From: Megalonaias nervosa
Taxonomy: Eukaryota > Mollusca > Bivalvia > Unionida > Unionidae
Direction: 5' to 3'
Assembly: GCA_016617855.1 (NCBI GenBank)
Contig: JAECUM010009375.1
Span: 1 to 64,000, forward strand
DNA: 64,000 bases
The notes below the pieces were generated by a model. It saw only the letters and a program-made list of their open reading frames with translations, was not told the DNA's origin and did not search any database. Position numbers and translations under genes: made by a program. The stretch's first letter is position 1. Each line of letters starts with the position of its first letter. Below, one piece after another: positions 15,101-27,100 of the stretch.

Positions 15101-18100
15101 GTTCCTACAAAGGCTGAAAATAAGGTCAATAACATTAAACCAAAGCCTCTAACTGACCATGAGATTTTCTCTAATTGGGTTAGCTCATTTTGTTATTTTA
15201 TCTTTGACTCTTTGTTTTTATTTTATGGTGTGTTTCGTTTACTCGCCGGGTCACTCAGTTTTGGTCATTCACGTCCTCTGCTGCTGTAATTAACCAAAGA
15301 TTTTATCCAGACCTATACGATACCTGGATCTTGGGTCATGTAAATTTATCATAATAAATCTGAACAGAACAGCTTGTGCATTTGAAAAGAAGTTTTTAAA
15401 CTTAATCATGTCCATATCCCCTAAGCACCAAGTATAATAAATATTCTGTAAAGTATAATTATCTACTCCATTAAAAACAACTAAAATATTGCAGTTGTCT
15501 CTGATCACTTTAGGTATTTGTGTATATCGCTGAGTAACATAAATCACGTCAGTATTTTTGTGTCTGCCTCTGGAAAATATCCAAGCTGGATTTGACTGTT
15601 TGTCCAGCATCACATCATCATATACTACGAGGTTATTAATAAATCCATCGAGGTCATCTACAGATGGAGCTTCATCAATATCGGTGATAAAATCAATAAT
15701 ATCATTTCCATCTTCGTCCAATAATTTTGCATTTTTATTAAAGTCTTTAAGTACTTCATAACATCGTTGATCATCTACAGATGGTGCTACTAAATATAAT
15801 TTATTCCACTTGAGCCATCACATTATCAGATTAGGTAATAATTGTGTCTTACCAGATCCAGATGGGCCTATTATAATCATTCTAATAGAATTTGGTAGTG
15901 CTGGATGGCATCTTACTGGTTCTTGTTTTCATGTTGCTGAGAAGTCAATTATATCCATGTAATAAATAATATGAGTCTATATTGTGTTCGATGTAAGGCA
16001 ACAACCCCCACCGTTGGATTAACAACAATAATAACAAAAAATAAAAAGCATGCACTGACAGGTAAATGTGAAAAGTGTGGCACAAAAAAATACAAATTTA
16101 TTTCGTCTAGCACAAAGACAGGTGGTGATATCGCTGCTTCATTAGGGAAATTACCAGGAGCTCCATGGGCTAAATACCCTGGTGAGAAACATCTTCCTGG
16201 ATACAATTATTGTGGTCCTGGAACTCGACTTGATATCCTACTTGATGATCAAGATCAACCGCAACCTGGAGAGTATCCAATAAATAAGATTGATCAAGCG
16301 TGTCATGTTCATGATGTTGCGTATAAAAGTAAAGATTTACAATAATGGCATCTCGCAGATGTGAAATTAATTCATGCGTTAAATTCTATACCCGATAAAT
16401 CTTTCAGAGAAAAACTCACTAGTTTTCTAGCAAAATCTGCTATGAAAGGTAAAATAATGCTAGGAGCTGGGTAATTAATTATATAACTATTATAATGGAG
16501 TCCATTTATTATAGTCCAAGAGGATATTGGAGAGGCAGAGCAACGATTAGTAAACTTGCTGAATTAGCAAAAGTCTCATGTTCTGTTGCTGCAAATTGGT
16601 TAGCACGACAGGCAATATGGCAAATTTATCTACCACCATCTAAAAAGTTCACTACGCACATTTTGAGTTGATGTCAGCACCCCAAATGAAGTTCATCAAG
16701 CAAATATTTTATTTTTACCACATGACACCATTAAAATTGGTAGATGTCAATCACTCATGTACAAATATGCATTGACTGTCGTTGATGTTGCAAGTAGATA
16801 TAAAGAAGAAGAACTACTATCAACAAAGACAGCAACTGAAGTTGCATCTGTGTTTGAACGAATTTATCAATGAGGACCCTTGCGATGGCCACAACTATTA
16901 CAGGTTGATCCTGGCAAAGAATTTCTTGGTGCAGCATCATCGTTGATGAAAAAACATAACGTTAAAATCAGACGAGGACACATTGAAATTCATCGTGATC
17001 AGGCAATCATTGAATGATTTAATCGAACACTTGCTGAGCGGTTATTTGGATATCAATATGCAAAGGAAATATCCACTGACTTTAAGTCCAGGGAGAGATC
17101 TCGTGAATGGGTTGCAATGTTACCAAGTGTGATAGCTGCATTAAATAATGAAATTACTCGTGCATCTTCTATGAAGCCTGCTAATGCAATTACAAAGAAA
17201 TATATACCCCGAAGCGATGGCTACGGACAATGACGTGAATCTTCCTCTCAACCAGTACTAGGTAATGTAACTGTAAGATATTTACATGAACCTGGTGAAC
17301 TTGAAGGTGGTAAAAAAAGAGCAACTGATCCTATCTGGAGTGTGACAACACATAAAATTTCTAGTGTGGTTAGATCCACAGGTAGACCTGCAATCTACAG
17401 ACTGGATTCGACGGCTCCTCAACGTGGATTTGTATGTGAACAATTACAAATAATTCCTGAAGGCACACAATTACCACCGCGTTCACTTTTGTAAACTAGC
17501 ACCTCTATGTCGATTACATTCAAGACATGTCAGCATCACATTTTCACGTGTGTGACCAAGACTACTATTAATTCTATCAATGGTAAATTGTTTTGGATTA
17601 TTACTCGAATATTGCCACAACATTATTGTGTTACAGCTTGCACGATGATTGTTCTGTTGTTGTTTCAGTGTTATAATAAATTCAATATCAAGATCAAAGT
17701 CATGCTTATTTTTTTTGTCACACTGCTTATAACTCGCTAATTTTTTCTTTATGACAACAAAGTCGCTGGTGATTTCTTCAGTTATCACGTAATCTATGAT
17801 AATCCTCCGCAGCTGAGATATTCTTCTGACTTGAGACACTGCGAGATAAACTAAATTTGACCATTCGATCCAATCATCGACAATCCAGATATTTGTATCA
17901 GAAATAGTTAATCCCTGTGACGAATGAATTGTTATAGCGTATCCTAATTTCCATGGAGTTTTATCCATCTTTAATGCACTCTCAACAACATCAACAGCTA
18001 CCAAAACAATATCATTCAATACAAGATTTTGTATCCCACCACCAGGAATTTCAACTTCAATATTCTGTCATCGAGTATCTGCTGGGCAATAACACAATGG

Positions 18101-21100
18101 TACAGGTAGATTTAAAAAATTTTCTTTATGTAACAGAAATAATTTCTCTTGCAGTTCATCACGAATTATCTTTCTGCTTGCGACTATCAAATCAGCAGGT
18201 CTCCATAAATTCAAAAAATCATTCATAGTAGTTTCTGAAATTACTTTACGCATTATCTCACATTATATTCTATCTGGTTGTAGTCTGATTAATCTTTTAA
18301 ACTCTTTCAGTGATTCATCAATAGCTCTATGATCATCATTTATTTCTTCATAGTAATCTACAAATGATTTTAACCATTCATGCGGAGATTGACCGACGAA
18401 GGGTGGTGGTTGACCATGATCGCCACACATTATTATAGCGGTATTTTTAGTCAATAACCATTCAAGGAATATTTTTAATATTTCTAACGGTACCGTGTCT
18501 ATCTCGTCCCAGATAATATACTTAGGTATATATTTCTCACCCATTCGTTCAGGAGTTCATGTGTCTCCACACCATCTGAAGAAACTATAATATGTACATG
18601 ATTTTACTCCTCGTTCTTTTATTTCTCTGGCGAGTTTATGTGTCGGTGTCAAAACAATTATATCTGAATTGTTGTTCATGAATAATTTAATCGCACGAGT
18701 TGTTTTACCTGAACCACCACATCCATTAAGATAAACAGTCTTATGTCTAGCCACAGGATCATATACAGATGATGCAGATGACAATTCTGATATTTGATTA
18801 TTCTTGTAATATATTTCCTTAATTTCAATGTTGGCAGATTCAGAATAACTAAGTATATTTTCTTGTTTTATTCTCCATGATCCCCATTCACCATTACTGA
18901 GTAGTGGTTTTAACAAATCCGTATATTTTTTATTTATATAAAACGAATCCGTAGCAACTCTGACAGCGTAACGAGGAAATCTATTTATCGACAATAGATT
19001 TATCGAAACGTACGCTAGCATCGAAGATCTTAAATGAGTAAACTGCGGTGAGTCGCCATCAGTATAGCTCACAACTGTACTTAGTTTGGTTCTGTCTGAT
19101 AAATAAGCATTACTTTGATTTATAAATGTGTTTTTTTCCGTTGTATCAGCGATTATAAAATCGAGTTTAGCATCATCCATAATTAATCTTGTACAGTGTC
19201 GTTTATGATCATATGATCCTCCTTGTGTAAATTTACCGATTATCTTTCTACCAAGATCTTTTGCAAGTTTCTCATCGCTTTCTTTCCTGCATTTAGATAT
19301 ATTATCACCAATTTTAACAATATCATCTTTGTTAAGATCAGGAAATTCTTTCCTGACATCATCAATATTAAATCTATCCGGTTCTGGTAACCAAACTTGT
19401 TTCTGTGGGCGATATGATATAATCGCTTCATTTACCTTCGATGATATCAATATTTTATTATCGACCATATATCGTAATAGTACTATTGGAACCCAACATT
19501 TTTCTGAAAAATGTTTTCCAAACCAAGTATAAGTAATCGGATGGAGATTTTCCGTAAACTCAAATGAGTCTATACAGGCGAATCCGGTTAAGTCAAAATT
19601 TGGTAAGGGTCCGTTTATCGCAACTCTGGCCATCTCGTGTGATGGATGTCCAAATCTCTTAAAGTATTCAGAACACTCTCCGTATCCAAGAAAACTTCCA
19701 GGATAACATGCTACCATATCAATTGAGATAACGTCGCTATAATCGTATTTAGTATTCCATAATCCACCGTGTCCATATTCAATACAACTTTTCTGGACAT
19801 CTTCAAGAAATTCCAATCGTGTCGGTTTCCATGAATTTTTCTCCTGAGCAAAGTGAGCAGCAACGGATGGAATGGTAAAACAATTATTCAGTAATTGTCC
19901 AACCTTGACATTGTCAGAAGTATATTTTAATGCATGATTTTTCATTTCTCTATGAAGAGATTCTGTACAATAAATATCCCCACCAGGCCGTACAAACTGA
20001 TTGTAATAATCATATTCTGAACTTTGAAACAACCAAACAGATACAGGGTCACTTTTACTGATATTTCTAATAAAATCAAATATATGACCATCATAAAATT
20101 TAACCATTCTGTCTCGTGGAAATATTGTTACTGCCACAGTCCATACGTGTGCGTTATGATCAATAATATCTATCGAAGCTCTTCCTGATTCATATTTCGA
20201 TTTATATAAAATCTCTCCGGTTAATGTCTTCACTGTTATTGGAAATTTTAATTTCCTTCCCAGCTCAGCAACGTCGCTGATAGACACTCCGGTATCTTTA
20301 ACTGCTTCTGCCCACTCATTTATTTTTTTACGTCGTAAATCCGTTAAACCATTGCCACGTATCGCGTTTGTTAAGTGTTCTGTAACTTGTTCAGCTACAC
20401 AATTTATTCTTAACTCTGACAGTCTCATCGGCTTGAGATCATTAACGTCAGGTTTATTATTCAGCGGATATATTGCATAGACAACCACAGTCACAGGATA
20501 TGCTCGTTCATAACACAGTTTGTCAATACCAGTCAGTATTCTGGGTTTGGATTTGTTATTTAATGTAACAGTGTTATTTCCAGTAACGCGTATAGGGTTG
20601 CGCTTATCACGAATAATCCAAGTGTCTTTGTCTGTATTTACAATAAATTTTACTAGAATAATATATCGCTTATTGTCAAGATAGTTGATAATATTTTTAC
20701 CTCATTCGTCACTCATTCTAGCATCGATGGTATTCATGATCCTGAATGTCGACCACACATGAGCCGCACCATTGTCTCGAAATTCCTTCTTGGCTTCACG
20801 GAAACGTTTAGTTATATCCATATTTGTTAAAGCCAGATCTTGCATTGAAAAACTAAATTTAGATTTCTGTAGTTTGTCAAGATCAAATCTAGCTCCCGCT
20901 GAGACAGCGGAAGGTTCAATTGCGGATAATTCCTCCATTATTATAATTAAGACAAATATATATTTAAACTGAATTTTAATATATATATAATGATTCAAAC
21001 AAAGAATCGATGTAATTGGCTTATGATTGGATATACTTCTCCTTGTAACAAAGCATGCGTAAATGAATTCTGCGGCTACCATATGCAAAGCGTTAGACAT

Positions 21101-24100
21101 GGAAGTCTAGGACCAAAACCGTGTGCGCAGTGTGGTGTTGGAGTCAGAGGAAAAACTCAGTTGTGTCTAATATGCGGTGGTAAAAAATATAGAGAACTAA
21201 AACGATATTACGATTAAAAAAATGTCGAATCTCCTATAAAAACTGCAGAAGATTATCTCGCTAGATTTTCAAAATAATGATTTAGACAAATAATATTATT
21301 ATATAAATGGAACAAAATGAGTTTGTAGCACATCCAATTATTAAAAATTATGAAACATCTCGTTATGGTGTGATCAGAAACTGCCGATTGAAAAAACCAG
21401 TCGGTAATGTTGATAAATTTTGTTATTTTGTATTTAATATCGGTGGAAATAAAAATTATTTATCACACAGATTCATCTATGAATGCTTTCATGGGGTCAT
21501 TAAAGATGGACTTGTAACTGATCATATTGATGGAAATCCAAAAAATAATCATTTATGTAACCTGCAAGCTATTACACAGAGTCAGAATTCTGCACGTGGA
21601 AATACAGGAAAATGTAGAAAGTTTGCAAGGAGAGTTATTAAAGCCATAAATGCAGAAACAGGCCAAGAAGTAATATTTTCATCAATGAGTGCAGCTGCCA
21701 GATATTTTTGCATTCATCCATATTCGGTACAACTTGTCGCAAATAAAATATACAGATCTGCATTTTCAATAAAATATGATCAGCAGATAATATTTGAATA
21801 TGTCAGATAATGAAACGAGATAACTCTATCCTCTCTGGTAGATGGGTCAATAACAAAAAAACAAAAAAAAAAAAAATAACCTGATTCAAAATAAATAAAT
21901 ATTTTTTTGCTGTATAGTTCGACTCTGTCAATTTTGCCAAAGGTTTTGTTTAGCAATCACCACAGTCAAAGGTCCATCTTCACTGTCGCTGCTCTCAGTG
22001 TCACTTGTCTCACCTTTGACAGAATCAAATGACAATCTTTCTCAACTGCATTACACGATTATTTATGATCTTTTTTCTTTCGTACTCGTGAGACAATTCG
22101 GATCTAATCTTTTCGATTGAACGTGCAAAAGGTGCAAATAGCTTTACCTGTGTGTCATTTACCATTGCCAAGGATTCTAACATAGATTGATAAATTAATT
22201 TCATGAATCTATAATCGGATGGTAATGTGTATTTATTATCGAATTTTCGTTGTTGTAATGATTCAAAATCACACATAATTTTCTGAGGATTAAGATTATC
22301 AGATATCTTTATTCCGTCATGTTGTAATTTTTCAATAGCAGAAATAATATTATTAACGTTTTCGTAGTTCATTATATAATAAATATTTGTCTAAAATGAA
22401 AATAATTGACATTCAAGTTTTTAACCTTGACCTTTCTCTGCTGCTGTAATTAAATCATTGTTATATTAATAATGATTGGAGAACCACACTCAGCTAGATT
22501 AGCTCAAGAGCGACTAGAGGCAATTAAAAAATATATACCTGTCCGTGATTCTGTCAAACAACAACTACAAGCTCGTCAGGAGTCTCAGGTTGAATTTTCA
22601 GAAGGTGCAGAACAGTTATTTAAACCGATTGTCGAACCAACAAAGAAAATTGTTAAAGCAACTAAGGCAACACAAAAAGCTCTTGCAACATTGCCTGTCG
22701 ATATTGCTGGCCGTATTCAAGCAGCTCAACCACCACCCGTTCAACCTCCTCATCCACAACCTGAAGAACGGCCACAACCTCTTCCAAGAACCAGAACTAG
22801 CATTACAGATAAATTTAAGCTGGAAGGTATTGCTGCTATCAAAGACCGAAACCAATTACTTAATATTGCCGCGTTTGGATATCACAATAGAGATAAGTAT
22901 GTAAAACCCGAATATATTAAATCTCTAAAATCTGCCGATTGGATCAGGGATGTGTTTCGCATCGCTACTGATACTCCGCAAATCAGATATGATGAAGATA
23001 TTAATAACTTTGATATCTTTAACAATGCAGTACACGAGTATATCGAACAAAAAAATCAAGAAAGGAAGCAATGAAGCAGCAACTTGAAGAAGCTAAACAA
23101 TCAAGGAAACAACAATTATCACCTCCACCACAACGATCACCACAACGATTATCACCACTACCACAACAATCACAACAATTACCACCACTACCACAACAAT
23201 TACGACAACAATAATTACAACAACGAAAACAGCAACCAGTCAAAACAACAAGTGAGGAAGGTACAAGTTCCCCCCCCCCCCCCCGGTGCAACTGGAAGCG
23301 GTTTTACTAATCAGGGAAGTGGTCTTATTGCTCCATGTCCCAACAATATCCTTGCCGATGTTGAACGACTAGAAATCCTCATTGGAGGAAAATGAGCTGG
23401 TAATAATTCCCCAGAAATCATTAATGAAGCAGCTGATATTTGTAAACGATTATTTACAGGCGGTATCATGGATATTAATGTGTATCGGTCTCTCATTAAT
23501 GAAATCGCCGATGACTACCACAGTGATTAAGTATATAATTGGATACAGTTACTATAATAAAATGATCGTACATAATACTCAACGTGGACCGACCACGGTC
23601 AGGGTCATAAATTCACGATTACCAGTATACAAAACAACCTACGGAGATGGACTAGGTGATGTTGTTCAAGGTCTATTTAGAAGGATAGGCCCAAAAGCAA
23701 TACCAATTGCGAAGCAACTGGGAATGAAAGCTATTGATGTTGTTCGTGAAAAAGGTATTGGTGCTGTTGGTGATGTTGCTGGTAAAGCATTCTCAGCAAT
23801 CAAGGATAGACTAGCACAATTAATACGACGAAAACCTCAGCCACCAGTGAAAATGGCCAGCGCTGAAGTGATGCCCGCAAATATTAGTAAAATAATAAAT
23901 CAAGCTGCGAATCAAAAACTAGCAGAGTTGGCTGATGTACCACTATCAGAAAAAGAAAAAAATATAACCGCTAGTCTAACAGCTGGAAGTGGTCTTCGTG
24001 TTAGACGATAATAAATATAATAAAGATGTATATCTGATCCCGCATTTGATATGGACGCACCGGTTCTTAAAGATGAGTCTGTGCGTGATTATCAACATTT

Positions 24101-27100
24101 CTCTTACGACGCACGAATTCCAGATCAGCGTGGATGAATTGAACTTCAAGTTCAAGATACAAGTAGGTATTTCTTACCCGCTGAAGCATTTATTGAAGTA
24201 GAAGGTGAAATTTTAAATATTGCTAATCCTGCAGCACCAGCGGCATATGCAGATGATTTTAGTATTGGTTTTGTTAATAATGGTATTATGGCGTTATTTG
24301 ACAGCGCTACGTACATGATTGACGGAAAAAATATTGAATCAATTCAGAAAGACGTTGACGCTGCTACAACAATACTTGGTCTTGCAAGATACAGCGATGG
24401 TTATTCAAGATCAGCTGGTCCATCAATGACGTTTGTGAAAGATACTTCTAATTCTCCAGAGTACCAACAATATGAAATAGGACAACCAAGAAATTTTGCC
24501 AGAAACGCCAACGCGGATGTACAAAGTATGATTATTAATGCAGATCCAGATTTCAACTTCGGATTTAGATCACGTCGGGCAATGTTAAAGGGTAATAGAA
24601 GAGCATTTTCATGTGTAATTCCACTGTCACATATCTTTGGATTTTGTAGAAATGTCAGAAAAGTCATTTTCGGAGCCAAGCATACAGTTGTACTAGTACG
24701 AAAGGCTACAGACGATGATGCAATATGGCGATCCGCTGGTGATGCTGGTAAAGTAATTCTGACAAAACTTTCATTGTGGACGCCAGTAATGACTCCGTCA
24801 ATATCTGAAGAACAAAAGTTACTTTCTTTCATGGACAGCGGCAGTAAGTCGACGCTATCATGGCTAACAATGACCACGGATTCTATCCAGAGTAACATTA
24901 ATGGTTTATTCACATGGCAGATAGCTTCTCATCAGGGAATATCCGCACCAAGGCATATATTTATTCCATTACAAGATGCTGCACGAGTAAACAGTCAAAA
25001 TCGCAGTATAATGATATTTGACGATCTTGGTGTTTCCGAGGTTTCACTGAGAATAAATGGACATCAAGAACCATCCGAGGATATTTTATTGAATTTCGAG
25101 CAAAATCATGTAGCACGTGCATATCATCGTCTGATGAAGTTCATGGGACGTGATCAAAATGTTGATTCTGGTCTACAAATATCACAACTGGATTTTACAA
25201 CGTTGTTTCCAATTTATTACTTTTCATTCAAACATTTAGATTTAAGTAGACAATCAGCAGTTGATATACATTTTCGAGCTCGTGTGACAATAGGAGCTAT
25301 TGCTAATTATAGGGCAATCGCTGTTATACTCAGCGGTAAATCAATGTTACTTGAAGGTGCTGGTGGACGAATGAGAGTTGTTGATGCTCCAGTAGAAAAT
25401 ATGTAATTAGATCGTTTATGATATTATAATGTCATATGATCATGTTAGTGTTACTCTGACTCCTGGTCCATTAAAATGCTACAATCAGCATCAAAAAATA
25501 ACTGTGGAATAAAAATATCGCTAAGAAAAAGAACAAATGAGTGGTGCAAATAAATTATCGTTGACCGAGCGTCAGTTCAGAAACTTCAATGAAGCCAAAA
25601 AATCAAATAAAGGTATAAAACTTAATCTTTCTGCAGGCGCCATTAAAGACATCGCTAAGACGGGTGGTATATTTCCACTTCTTGCAGCTATACCAGCATT
25701 AATATCCGCTGCAGCCCCAGCTGTTGCAAAAGCAGCTGCATTAGGCGCTGTTGGGTTTAAGACTTCCCGGGACAGTTCATTGATTCTGCCCATGTCCAAT
25801 TTTGAATTACTTCATGCTGCTAAAAAATTAAAAATAAAAAACTTCAGAGGTGTTTTTATGCGTGATCAATTACCAAAACAACCAAACAATATTGAAACAG
25901 GTATTATTAATCTCGATAAAAACTCTGGTCCAGGCACGCATTGGGTTGCATATGCAATTGATCCACGTGGAATAATTTATTTTGATTCGTATGGATTGGC
26001 GCCACCAAAAGAATTTTTAAAATATGTTAGCAGCATGCAAAGTATCCAATCTGGTATTCAACATTACCAACACAAAAATTAACTGATCCGCCAATATGTG
26101 GTCGTGAAGTACTCGCTGTACTTGATGCTATTTCGTCGTCAACAACGCCACCTCATAAAGTCGTGCATGAATATACTACGTTGTCACATTTAAACAGACA
26201 TTAGTAAATATAATGGTAGATATTTACGGAAGATCTTCTCGTGGTAAAGCTCAGCAGCAAGGTGATTTATCTAAATATGCAACTCTTGACCAGCTCAGAA
26301 ATGAAATCGATGATTTATTAAACATTACAAGTGTGGATCAAAATGAAGTCGTTGTTTTTCAGGATAAACAAGGACGATTGAAGACAAGTAATATACAACT
26401 GCCAGATGTACTCATACGAATTCCTACCGCGGTTGTTAATAATATTGTTACTTTTGCTGATCAAGGTAAAATACAAGATTCCGGTAAGTCAGTCAACGAT
26501 TATATTAAGAAAGCTGGTGATTCATTCACGGATAACATTATCATGAATCGAAATAAAATTATAGATCTTGGAAACCCAACCGCAGATACGGACGCCGTAA
26601 CAAAAAAATACATCGACGATCAAGAATCTAAGTACGTATTAGCCAACGGTGGTATAATGCGTGCATTTCTCAACATGAATAATAATGGTATTAATAATCT
26701 CAGAAAACCAGAATCTGAATTTTCGCAGAAACGTAAACAGAACCATTAATGAATTTTTTGGAAGTCCACCAACTGTTGACATAAAACTCTCCGACATTAA
26801 CACGAAACTCAATGATATTGTCAGTGGAATCCCTAATATTGTTAGTAAAACTAATCTGATTAAAATTCCACACAAACAAATTAAAAATATTGTGTACACA
26901 GTAGCATTAGGATCATCAACATGGACACCGCGCGATAACAGTCTCGAACATACTGCAGAAGTAACTGGGTTATACAGGCTGTCCATGTATGGTTTGGAAA
27001 TTACTGCGGCCACTTCATCATCACCGAATGTACATTATAATCCTCTACTGGTGATGATGAATAAGAACACCAAAGAAACATTTACGTTGACATCAACGGA

